From assembly GCA_032690845.1 (NCBI GenBank), contig CM064429.1, forward strand, positions 19,239,013 to 19,303,012: 64,000 nucleotides of DNA, written 5' to 3'. Positions 34,652 through 45,972 of the stretch are shown in pieces. The notes beneath the pieces were generated by a model. The model saw only the letters and a program-made list of their open reading frames with translations, was not told the DNA's origin and ran no database searches. The first letter of the stretch is position 1. Every line of letters begins with the position of its first letter. This DNA is from Eleusine coracana subsp. coracana (lineage: Eukaryota > Streptophyta > Magnoliopsida > Poales > Poaceae). The translations under genes were made by a program, and so were the position numbers.

Positions 34652-35585
34652 ATCTCCCACTTGCACTAGAGACAATCACATAGGCAAGCGATGTTCCAAC
34701 CCGTTAAGTGTGTGACCCGTTAGGTTCACATGTACACGACAATGATGTGAAAACCATTTTTCAAATCATAAATCAATAGCGGCACCTAGCAGCACATACT
34801 GATTCTCGTGTACACATAAAGATCATATCGGCTGAACCTTTGACATACGCAGTCAGCGATCCCTTTGCCTCACGATATCAGTCAAGCTTAAGGCGAGATA
34901 TGTGCCATCCCTATAATAGCTTCACCATTCACTCGAACGTCTAGTGGATTTATCATGACTAACTTTTAGTCATTATGATTAACTTTTAATCACATTGGCA
35001 TGGCCATGCACTTCTAAATCCATCTAACTCGAGGGGCCCAGAGATATCTCTCCTGTTATTAGGAGGGGCAAATTCCATCTTGACCGCTCACACCCCACGA
35101 CATGTTTCATAGCATACCCAAAAATTACCTTTATAACTACCCAGTTACAGAATAGCGTTTGGTAATCCCTAAATATGCTATTACTCATTCTGGGAATCAA
35201 TGACAATCTCAGGTCTAAGGATCCCAAAGGTACATCATACAAGACAACAATTGATGGCACAATAATAACATCTCAGCAAAGTCTATTAGTGGGTCAGTCC
35301 AACACTATGTTCTCCAACATGTGTCCACATTATTGATTTGATATCTCCATATCAATGATTTCTGAAACACGATCATCAACCAATACATGTGCTAGTCCAT
35401 GAATCATTATTGTCCAACACAATGATAAGGAACTAGGGATCATTTAGGATAATATTATAAAAGAACAATGAGTTTCACAAACAAGTCACGCACTTGTCAA
35501 TCAATGCAATAATTATTATCCATAGAACATAATAACACTTTATTCAATCACACATAAACATAGACATTACACAATCTCTCATACA
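34652..35585 (-). other. Copia 3' untranslated region
   Basis: Non-coding sequence between the polyprotein stop and the 3' LTR, ending in a purine-rich PPT. No extra ORF is recognisable. Confidence 0.7.
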
Positions 35586-38500
35586 TTAATCATGCAGATA
35601 TCTAATACCCATGGATCTCATATGTGCCTCATGCTTGGGCTGAGAGAGAGGTTTTGTCAACGGATCAGCGATGTTTGAGTCCGTGTGCACCTTGCATATC
35701 TTTACATCACCTCGAGTGACGATGTCCCGAATAAGATGATAACGCCGTAGTACGTGTTTGTTCTTTTGATGCGCTCTAGGCTCCTTGGCTTGCGCAATGG
35801 CACCACTATTATCACAATAGAGGTCCATTGGACTGGATGCACTAGGAACCACACCCAACTCAGAAACAAATTTTCTGATCCAAACAGCTTCCTTTGCAGC
35901 TTCTGAAGCGGCAAGGTACTCAGCCTCCGTTGTTGAGTCAACAACCGTATCTTGCTTGGAACTCTTCCAGCTCACCGCGCCTCCATTGAGGCAAAACACA
36001 TATCCAGATTGCGATCTCGAATCGTCTTTGTCGGTTTGGAAGCTAGCATCAGTGTAACCATTTACAATGAGCTCTTCCTCACCTCCATAGACTAGGAACA
36101 TACCCATAGTCCTTCTTAAGTACTTTAGGATATTCTAATTAGCTCCCCAATGAGCTTCTCCTGGATTTGACTGGTATCTGCTCACAGCACTAAGAGCGTA
36201 GGCTACATCTGGGCGAGTACTTATCATGGCATACATGATGGACCCAAGAGCCGAAGCATATGGAATCGCTCTCATTTTCTCTTGCTCATCTGGTGTCAAG
36301 GGACACTGAGTCTTGCTAAGAGAAACCCCATGTGACATGGGCAAGAAACCTTTCTTGGAATCCTGCATATTGAACCGTTTCAATACCTTGTCAATGTACG
36401 TGTCTTGGCTTAATCCAATTAGCGTCTTTGATCTATCTCTATAGATCTTAATGCCCAAAATGTAAGCTGCCTCTCCTAAGTCCTTCATTGAGAAACTCTT
36501 TCTCAAAGAAGTCTTAACAGCTTCAAGCATTGGAATATCATTACCGATCAGCAATATGTCATCCACATAAAGGACCAGAAAGACAAGCGCGCTCCCACTA
36601 GCCCTTTTGTAAACACAAGGCTCTTCTTCGTTTTTAATGAAGCTAAACCCTTTGACTACCTCATCAAAGCGAAGATTCCAACTCCGAGATGCTTGCTTTA
36701 GTCCATAAATGGACTTTTGAAGCTTGCATATCTTCCTAGCATTTTGTGGATCGACAAAACCTTCAGGCTGTGTCATGTACACATCCTCACTTAGGTTTCC
36801 ATTAAGGAAAACCGTTTTGACATCCATTTGCCATATCTCATAATCATAAAATGCGGCAATTGCTAGAAGGATCCGTATAGACTTTAGCATAGCGACGGGC
36901 GAGAAGGTCTCATCATAATCAACCCCTTGAATTTGCTTAAAACCTTTCGCCACCAATCGTGCCTTATAGATGTGAACATTTCCATCCATGTCTATCTTTT
37001 TCTTAAAAACCCATTTACACTCAATGGTTTTTACACCATCAGGCGGATCTATCAAGTTCCAAACTTGATTTTCTCTCATGGATTCTAATTCGGATCTCAT
37101 GGCTCCAAGCCATTTCTCAGAGTCCGGTCCCATCATTGCTTCACTGTAAGTCTTAGGCTCATCATTGTCTAACAATAATATGTCTCGCTGCCCCGTGGTT
37201 AGGAGCGTGAACTTTTCAGGAGCGCGACGTGCCCTTTCTGACCTACGCGGGGCTGGTGTTTCAACAATTGGTTCAACAACAATTTGTTCATCCAATTGTG
37301 GTATAGCGGAAGAAGAAACATTTTCTGGAGCTTCTTGAACTTCTTCAAGTTGCACCGTTCTCCCACTTACCCTTTTGGAGAGAAACTCTTTCTCTAGAAA
37401 AACACCATTACGAGCGACAAACACTTTGCCCTCTTCCCGGTTGTAGAAATAATAACCTTTGGTTTCTCTAGGGTATCCTACAAAGAAGCATTTATCAGAC
37501 TTGGAAGAAAGCTTATCAGACGTCATACGTTTTACATAAGCCTCACATCCCCAAATCTTAAGAAAAGACAACCCGGGACGCTTCCCAGTCCATATCTCAT
37601 ATGGTGTCCTTTCCACGGATTTAGATGGAACCCTATTAAGTGTGAAAGCGGCAGTTTCTAGAGCGTATCCCCAGAAGGACAATGGAAGATCACTTTGGCT
37701 CATCATAGACCTAACCATGTCTAACAAGGTTCGGTTCTTCCGTTCGGATACTCCATTCCATTGGGGCATTCCTAGCGGAGTCCATTGTGGAACAATTCCA
37801 CATTGCTTTAGATGTTCACCAAATTCATGGCTCAAATATTCACCACCATGATCAGATCGTAGGAGTTTAATAGTCTTGCCCAATTGATTTTGTACTTCAT
37901 TTTGAAATTCTTTGAACTTTTCAAAGGATTCAGACTTATGCCTCATTAAGTAGATGTAACCATATCTACTAAAGTCGTCGGTAAAAGTTATGAAGTACTG
38001 AAAACCACCTCTGGCCGTGCAACTAATTGGTCCACATACATCCGTATGTACAAGTCCCAATAGTTCACTTGCCCTCTCACTATTTCCTGTGAAAGGCGAC
38101 TTAGTCATTTTGCCAAGTAAACAAGACTCACATGTATCAATTGATTCAAAATCAAAAGAACTTAGAAGACCATCTGTATGGAGTTTCTTTATGCGCTTCT
38201 CATTTATATGACCTAAACGACAATGCCAAGTATACGTGGGATTCAAATCATTAGGCTTGAGCCTTTTCGCATCAATGTTATAAATAGGCTTATTCTCAAG
38301 ATCTAAGTAATATAATCCATTCACCAATGGGCAATTACCATAGAGAATATTATTCAAATAAATGGAACAACACTTGTTCCTTATTATGACCTCATAACCA
38401 TCATCTTCCTCCAAACATTTTGAAGAAATAATGTTTTTGCCTAAGGCGGGAATATAATAACAATTATTTAACTCCAAAACTAATCCTGATGGTAATGAAA

Positions 38501-39542
38501 GTGGATAAGTTCCGACGGCCAACGCAGCAACCTTTGCACCATTGCCGACGCGAGCATCCACCTCGCCTTTTGCACATTTCCTTGCTTCTTTAAGCCCCTG
38601 CAACGATTTGCAAGTATGAATCATCGATCCGGTATCAAATACCCATGAATCATAAGGACATGTAGCAACATTATTAATTTCAATAACATTGATACCTGAA
38701 TTAGAAGTGTCTCCACCCTTCTTCTTCAGCTCTTCCAGATAAAGCTTGCAATTCCTCTTCCAATGACCGGGTTTCTTGCAGTGAAAACAAGGATCACTAC
38801 CCGCCGGTTTAGGCTTAGGAGCTGCTGCAGGCTTAGGCTTAGTGCTAGAGATCTGATCTGTAGCCTTAGCCTTAGTCTTGTGCTTTCGTTTCTTGCTATC
38901 CTTTTGAACCAAGTTAACTTGACTTGGACCAGATTTTTTGATGCTTGCCTCAGCTGTCTTAAGCATCCCATGCAACTCAGCCAATGTCTTCTCTAAGCTA
39001 TTCATTTGAAAGTTCAAAATGAAAGGCTCATAGCTTGCAGGAAGCGACTGGAGAATCACATCTGTGGCCAAATCAGGGTGTAGAGCAGCACCAAGTTTCT
39101 CCAGATTCTCAATGTAACCAATCATCTTGATCACATGAGGACTGACAGAACCGTTTTCAGCTAGCCTGCACGCAAACAAGGACTTTGAGATGTTGTACCT
39201 CTCAGACCTTGCTTGGTTCTCAAACATGCCACGAAGTCCCTCAATCATATTGTGGGCATCCGCGTTCTCATATTACTTCTGAAGCTCAGAGGACATAGTG
39301 GCAAGCATGAGACAGCTAACATCAACTGCATCATTAGTATGTTTCTCATACTCCCTTTTCTGAGTGGCAGTAGCATTTTCTGGCAGATCATCAGGATAGG
39401 GAAGCTCTAGAACATATTCCTTTTTCTCTTGCTTGAGAACAATTCTCAAGTTGCGATACCAATCAATAAAGTTTGTTCCACTAAGCTTTTCTTTTTCAAG
39501 AATTGAGCGCAAATTGAAAGTGTTACTAGCGGTTGGTGCCAT
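35586..39542 (-). pseudogene. Copia Gag-Pol polyprotein with two in-frame stops
   Basis: One continuous frame of 1319 codons from ATG 39542, interrupted by stops at 39270-39272 (in Gag) and 36132-36134 (between reverse transcriptase and RNase H). Domains in order: Gag; zinc knuckle CFHCKKPGHWKRNC; protease with WVFDTGSMIHTC; integrase with the HHCC finger (CRLGH, then CESCLLGK) and core DxxG...SDHGGEY; reverse transcriptase with QMDVKTVFLNGN and YVDDILLIGND; RNase H beginning TDASFQTDKDDSRSQSGY. This is the copia order (integrase before RT). The long central part (39248-36135, 1037 codons) is open. If the stops are real, no full polyprotein is made without readthrough. Confidence 0.96.
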
Positions 39543-40946
39543 GATCTACAACAGAAAATATGCAAATATAAGCACTATGTAAATATAAAACTCTTATAAA
39601 TATTTTAACAAAAGTTCATTATTCCACTATATGCTTGGAATCGTTTTCCCTCAAAACGACATATAGTGGTTCAAGATCCATATTCAACTTAGATCCTAGT
39701 GAGCTTTGGCATCACCGCTAGAAATCTAGTGACATAGGTAAGCAACACTTTGCTAATCACATCCCTATGTGACTCTTGTTTGTTGGGTGGCATCACATGC
39801 CCCGGCGCCAACACCATGCCCCAAAGCCCAAAACCGTTTTGATAGCTTTGTTAATTAAACCAATACTATGCATATAAATGTCCGACATTTATCCTAATAA
39901 TTAAGATAGTTGAGGTACTCTACTTTGGCAGACCTACCATTCAGCGATCATAATTTTAATAGGTGCAGCTATTGGAAGGGCATATAATTTAATTTTTCTT
40001 GAGGGAACCTATTCTAGCATGTTAATCATATCTAATATAAATAACACATGAAAGAATAGGATGATAGGAACATCATCACAGGCAATCATATTAACTGTGA
40101 AATAGTATGGCCCCTTTCAATTGGTGATCTCCATCTCCATTGTCATCGCCATGTCTCCCGTCCCTTCAACCATCATGCTTGAGGCCTCCATGAACTAACA
40201 CTTAGCTACTACAACTAATAGCTAGTAATAAATTACATGAGAATATCAAGCATCACAGGTCGACACGCAGGCCGTTATACAATAATATGACAGCCTCAAC
40301 CCATCTGTAATTAATCATGGCACGCAGGCCATGCAAATCACATATATACATCACATGCATCTTTTGGGCCATACCATTCACAACATTCTCTGCAAAAACA
40401 AGTTAGGCGAGAAGCGAATGCTAACATGTGGCCAAAAAGGGTTGTAACAATCTAGGCGTGTCCGTACGGCGGTCAGCGGGCGGGGGGTCGAGGGGGGAGC
40501 CGCCCCCCGCGGGTCTCAGGGCAGCGCCCTGAAACCTCACAGGATTTCACAGATCGTATCTATAAAATCACAATGGAAATCCTATCGGGAAAATCATATT
40601 TGCCCGATTTTGAGTCATTCACAATGGCTTAGTTTTCCATTAGGTTTTCATGAGTAGACTGCGGTACATGATTATGATACTATTGGCTCCTCTACTGGCG
40701 CACGCAGTTAGTCCCGATGGTGATTCCAGCCGGTAGGTACAAGTCGCGCGCGCACGGAGAAGGAACACAAATAAATCAATGATGCATGTATTGCTATCTG
40801 CCCATTACCTTGTGAACCTCCCTATCATCATTGATCTAATCAATCCGAACACAAAACATGTAATAGATCTCATCTAGTACATCAACATATCGACTATATG
40901 CACAAGATCTAGATCACAAACTACACAAGGTCGGCTCTGATACCAC
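39543..40946 (-). other. Copia 5' leader with GC-rich hairpins and PBS
   Basis: 1.4 kb of non-coding leader. The PBS TGGTATCAGAGCC (minus strand, about 40932-40944) sits next to the 5' LTR and matches initiator tRNA-Met. At 40480-40532 a G/C-run foldback is followed by the perfect stem TCAGGGC-AGC-GCCCTGA (40516-40532), a plausible packaging or dimerisation structure in the genomic RNA. Confidence 0.85.
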
Positions 40947-41456
40947 TGTCGCGGAACGGGTAGGCTACGATAGCATATAAAATTTCTACCGTTCAACCAG
41001 GAAACCTTGCAAGAGAGGATCATGGATCGTTACCACTAGACGCGCAGGCGGAGCGGAAGCGAATGTTGGAGTAGCTCGATCCAACCTAGTCGCGCGTCGG
41101 TGTAGAGGAAGTAGTCGATCACGTCAATCGTCTCCTTCTAGTCCAGCCGTCGGCACCGCAGCAGCAGCAGCGCCTCCTCGCGGTATCCACACGTACGGGG
41201 TTGGAGCACCGTGCGCGGTGTGCTAGCACCGGCAACACGGTTAGGGTTTTGTGGGCGAGAAAGAGGAGCACGGCGGCTAGGGTTAAGGACTGGTGGAATA
41301 ACCTGCGCCTTAAGCCCCTCCTCCACTTAAATAGACCCTTCTAATGGGCCTCGACTAGTTGGCCCATTAGTGGACTAATTCCTCACACGGATCAATATCC
41401 GTATGACCCTCACATACGGATCAAATCCGTATTGTCTCTTGGGCATATCTCCAACA
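40947..41456 (-). repeat. Copia 5' LTR
   Basis: Same 510-bp repeat as at 34142. The promoter should lie here; on the minus strand a short frame of 62 codons (41326-41138) is repeated in both LTRs and is probably incidental. Confidence 0.95.
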
Positions 41457-41761
41457 ATTAGTTCACACCATAATCACTCCTCCATTAGTGAGAAAGCACT
41501 ATTGTCCCGAGCAACCTCAAGGCGATGCAAGACATCCCGTGCAAGGGCCAATATAGTATGGATATGGCCTACTTCCTACTGACTCCAAGATTGCAAGTCC
41601 TTTGTGAGGCGTTTGAGTTTCAGATAAATTTGCTCAAAATGATAATAAATTGTGATCAGCTTGGCCCAAGTATCTGCAACTACATCATGAAAACTATTGA
41701 GCTTTGTCCAGATTCTCTAGAAGCTATCAAAGTGGAGCCTCTCAAACATCATTTCTAACAC

Positions 41762-42874
41762 CCAATATTAGTTGGTAATGTTCGGAAATCTCTATCGCTT
41801 GACTCTGTAAGATCCAATATTTATGGTTTCCTACTACCATAAAATGGGTCAGAAACAGTTCCCTATTACCAGTGGATCATTTTGGAACAGCTGATAAAAG
41901 ATTATCAATAGTGGTCCATAACATCTAGAGCCTAAAACCAACAATGAACCTCTATTGAAAACTGAGAAACCATGTTGATATGTGTCATGGTTTGCAATAT
42001 GTGATGAGTAATTAACAATAGCTTATTTGGTGTTTCGGTTGAAATGCGGGAATTTGGGGATTGCATGAGTTTGATCATGATTATTATTTTGACTAACTAG
42101 ATTTGGTAAATGTGTTAGAGAAGTTGCAGGAGAAGGAAAATGTGTTTTCTTGTCTCATGATGCGTAGATCAATGGAGTCGACTTGGCGGTCAACAGCAAG
42201 AGGATTGGGCACAAGTTGAGGACTTTGGGCCAGACGATCAGGAGGCCGGGTGAAGTCAAGGGTGATCCACACCGTACACGTGAAGAGGCAAGAAGCATGG
42301 ATGGTTTCGCGGTGGAGCCTGAAAACTATGGGAGCGATGAAGACAATGTATTGACCAAGTCAAGGCGAGCGGGATGCCGGTGCAAGTGACATGGGGGCCC
42401 AATGGATGGGACCGAGAGAGACTTGCCGGTGGTCAAGATCACGGAACAAGGTGACACACGTCAACATCAAGGAAGACACGCTTTGAGAAGCATGCAAGGC
42501 GGTTTCCCGATTGGACCTCAAAACCGGTGGCAGCGATTGGAGGTGCACGTGGCACCATCGTGAAGCTTGCGTCAAGGCGAAGCAAAGACATGAAGGGCCC
42601 GAGGCTGTTCGGACGACGAGAAAGAGACGGACAAGTTTGACCCTGGTGGTAGGTGGCAATGTATTATAGGTCAAGGCTAGTGTGGTCTTTAGGACAACCC
42701 TAGGCCTACATAAGGAGAGGTAGGGCTGGTGGGAGAGGTGTCTCTTCCTACTAGTCTTGCGCTAGGTTTTCATTCCATAGAGCTAGGAGTGTGTTTCATG
42801 TTGTAGTGGAGAGGAGAGGGTGTGCGACAAACAATCTTTTCTCTTCCAAATTGTGGGAGGAAGAGGGTGGCTTC
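41762..42874. other. Unassigned repeat-like DNA; possible LTR remnant
   Basis: GC-rich unstructured sequence at 42170-42660 is followed by CTACATAAGGAGAGG (about 42700) and a transcribed-leader-like stretch, which is reminiscent of the promoter half of a gypsy LTR. I find no partner copy or coding potential. Confidence 0.3.
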
Positions 42875-43400
42875 CTAGTCATGTACCCATATATCTTTAA
42901 TGGATGAATCAATGATATGAGATTCAAATTCGTGCTCAAGTTCATCCTCTAATATGAATACTCTTGGAGCATCCAAGGATAAAAATAAGCAAACGAAGGG
43001 TATGCAAACATATTTGAGGATGTATTCCATGATATATGCATTGGTGGCATAGGTAATAAATGTGGATGATGAAATGACCAAAAATTTTCGTGATTAGGCG
43101 CATACCTTACTTTTGTTTTCACTTTCTTCTCCTTCGACTCTTCTGCACCCTCCACTTGAGCATCATCCTTGCTATAAACTTGGACTCTCCCTTTGGAAAC
43201 CCATGCCATGTTCTTCTCCAACTTTTCAGCACCAAGTTTTTTGCAATTTTCTGAATTGCCAATGATAAACCAAGTGAAGCACTCGGTTTTACTTCTCTTG
43301 TGGACATTGGCAATTTTACCTTGATTTCAGGCACCTCTAACTTCTTTTGTTCAGATTTGACATCTAGTGACTCAACAAAGCGTTGCTTCACCTCTTTGAC
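42875..43400 (-). pseudogene. Gypsy-like Gag C-terminal remnant
   Basis: Overlapping minus frames 43391-43119, 43221-42949 and 43081-42875 encode a lysine/glutamate-rich stretch, then YAPNHENFWSFHHPHL and an aromatic/proline-rich segment with SFAYFYPWM. This resembles a Tat/RIRE2-like Gag of grasses. It is broken by frameshifts and truncated where the CRM-like LTR begins. Confidence 0.4.
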
Positions 43401-43908
43401 AATATTAGTCGACGTATTAATCGGCTAGATGAGGATATCATTCCTATGGATACACACAACACTCCTCCGATTCTGGAGTTGCAAGAACCAATGACTAGAG
43501 CTTGTGCACGACGACTAAATTTAGAGGTGAGCTCGTTCCTACGTTCTTTGTTATATGTTACTTTTAAGAATGGTTTACTACCTAATGATTATATTATGAT
43601 TAGGAACCATGGAGAGGACTAGGACATGATGGGAGAAGGACTTGGGAACATGGAGGACCATCAAGAACTTGGAAGCCAAGGTGGAGGCGCAATCAAAGCC
43701 GACTTTCAGTCTGTTTCGGGGCCCAGGACCAGTCTGCATTCAAATGGATGCCCAAGATGCATATGGAAATCTAAGGAGAAGACCTTTCCAATGCCGCCAG
43801 CCTCATGCCAAAATTCGTCCAGAGTCATTGGGAATCCTCGAAATAAGAGAGGGTCCAGAATCTGTGTTGGTGCTACATCGCCTGTTTTTCGCCTTCAGGC
43901 TTTGTATC

Positions 43909-44342
43909 TGTTGGTCGTACCTACGCACCCACTTATATACCGCAAGAGGATGGTGTATGATTGTAGCACTTTTTCCTTTAATTGAGTATTCCAAAGTTTA
44001 TCGAATCCACTGGGACCTTAGGGATAATTAAACAAAGTTAACAGTAAAAGATCTAGTCAAGGCTACTGTCGAAATCAGGTTGCATGAGGGGGATACTGGC
44101 TAGCGCAAAGGTGCGCCAGACAGTAAATCTGTCATTGTGCCGATCGGCGCAGGAGTTGAGCCGATTGGCGCACTGGTGAATCTAAGCCAAAGTGCGCCAG
44201 ACAGTAAATCTGTTGTTGCGCCGATCGGCACAGGAGTTGAGCCGATCGGCACACTGGTGAATCTAAGCCAAAGTGCGCCAGACCTTGTAAGCTAATTGGG
44301 GTAATATTCACATATAAAAGGGGCACTTGGGAAGTGCCAACA
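43909..44342 (-). repeat. T3 3' LTR, internally deleted
   Basis: 434 bp against 1468 bp for the 5' LTR. It lacks the segment corresponding to about 51544-52658 and has an extra copy of an about 83-bp unit (two copies here at 44123-44285, one in the other LTR). The two LTR ends are conserved. Confidence 0.9.
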
Positions 44343-45972
44343 GTTTCCCCACACTTAAACCTTTGCTCGTCCCGAGTAAAGTAAAAGAAAGAAAAATCAA
44401 AAAACATACTCTTTCTATCATAAAAGATATCTCAAATCAGCAAATGTTGAGCATTGTTCTATTGTGGCATATTTCATATTGGTATTCAGCAAAATAGTTC
44501 AAATATGGGCATAAAGCTTAAAGTTCTCCCCAAAGCAAAAGATCATGTCCAACTTATAAATTATAAATTTTCGACACATGAAAATCACTTAAAAATTGTT
44601 GTGAACTTAGAGAATCTATCTTCCAAATAATCCAAAGCAACAACTCATCTTTCAAATCACTCAACCTATATCCTATAACATAATGATCAAATAATATTAG
44701 TGTAAGGCTTATATGAGTAGCTAGGTGAGGTGATTTTCAAGATGGCCATTAAGAAAGAAAAATTTAAGAAAGGACTCACACTTTGGATATGTGGACATGT
44801 GCATAGCAAAAATTTGATCTTGGAAGGTTGCACATGGTTGGAATGATTCATGGCTATATTAGAATGAATTTCGAGAATAAGCATGTCATATACCACCCCG
44901 CCCGCCCCACACTTAAAATTTTGCTAGTCCCTTAGCAAACAGCAGAGCTTTTCTCCTTTTTTTTTTTTTGCTCTCTGCTGCGCCGATCGGCTCAGGGTGC
45001 GCCGATCGGCTCTCAACCCAAATTCAGCAACATTTGTTGGTATTTGATCCGTCTGGCTTCAACATTTATTCAAGAATTAAATATAGCCAGAAATATAGGA
45101 TGTGGTCAAGGAATGATACTCAACAAGATGTTTTGGGTTTATGGTAGTGTACTCAGCGGAATTGAATTTTTGCATGAGTAGTTCAAGGCTAGAAAAAGAT
45201 ACACAAAGAATTAGCATCTTAGTAAAGTTCATACCAAAAAGAATTAAATCCTAACCAAACTCAACCATCAATTTAATGTTTATCTACATATCAAAGGCTC
45301 ATGAGTATTGCTCAAAATATGGCATTGGTAGGTAAGGATCTTGAAAATAATAAATTCCAAAGTTCACAACATGAAAATTTATTTATGAAAAGATTGGTAC
45401 TAATTTATCATCACAAACTGGACAACACAAATGAAGCACATGGGTACTCAAAACTACTCCACATAAGACATATTTGCCGAATAATCATTAATTGTAAGTT
45501 CAAAATTTTATTCAATGCTCAATATTATTTGGTCTGCATCAACACTTTTCAAGAAAGAATAAATAATTCAATTCTCCTAAAGAGCATAACCGCCACCATT
45601 ATATTAAGATCAAAACTTGAATACATGGTGATGATTTTTGCACACACTTGCATGAAAATAAAACTACTACTAACACTCTTGCATGAAAATAAAACTACTA
45701 CTAACATACTTGCTTGAAAATAAAACTACTACTAACACACTTGCATGAAAATAAGCACACCCGATACATGGTTTCCCAACCCGTTCACACACATATAAGC
45801 TAATAAAGAAAAAAATTGCAAAAGATAAAAGAAAACGCTAACCAAGAAACGATACACGTGCCAACTCTTAGGCACTCTAGTCATCCAAAAGTTGAGGCGA
45901 TGGCTGATCGAAGCCATAGCACCGCGCCTTGAGTCGCTCGAACTCCTCCACCATCGCATCGTGGTTGCCCCT
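44343..45972 (-). other. T3 3' UTR
   Basis: AT-rich and non-coding. It starts (plus view) with the PPT complement TTTCCCCACACTT and the CCTTTGCTCGTCCCGAG block shared with T1. A tandem array of about 31-bp units (CTTGCATGAAAATAAAACTA) lies at 45646-45755. A pair of the family dyad motif lies at about 44982-45013. Confidence 0.75.

Larger units (their letters stand above)
34142..41456 (-). mobile_element. Ty1/copia retrotransposon, 7315 bp, complete structure
   Basis: Two 510-bp LTRs (34142-34651 and 40947-41456) differ at about three positions by eye. The target duplication ATTAG lies at 34137-34141 and 41457-41461. The PBS, polyprotein and PPT are in the expected order on the minus strand. 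Near-identity of LTRs indicates a recent insertion. Two in-frame stops interrupt the polyprotein, so it is structurally complete but probably not autonomous. It sits in LINE-2. Confidence 0.97.
31430..41760 (-). mobile_element. Second LINE remnant, minus strand, split by a LINE and by a copia element
   Basis: Reading the minus strand from 41760, the endonuclease-RT linker (41760-41457) is cut by the copia insertion, continues at 34141 into reverse transcriptase (33407-33040), is cut by the plus-strand LINE, and resumes at about 31727 with the RT C-terminal block ECFVEASGLHTNLTKSYVGP. Removing both insertions joins consecutive RT motifs. All frames are broken. Confidence 0.8.

Noticed and set aside
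41138..41326. 62-codon frame repeated at 34333-34521
   Set aside because: Duplicated only because it lies in both copia LTRs; no domain.
43383..43622. 79-codon frame as a separate gene
   Set aside because: It is the integrase tail copied in the chromovirus 5' LTR, with no start context of its own.
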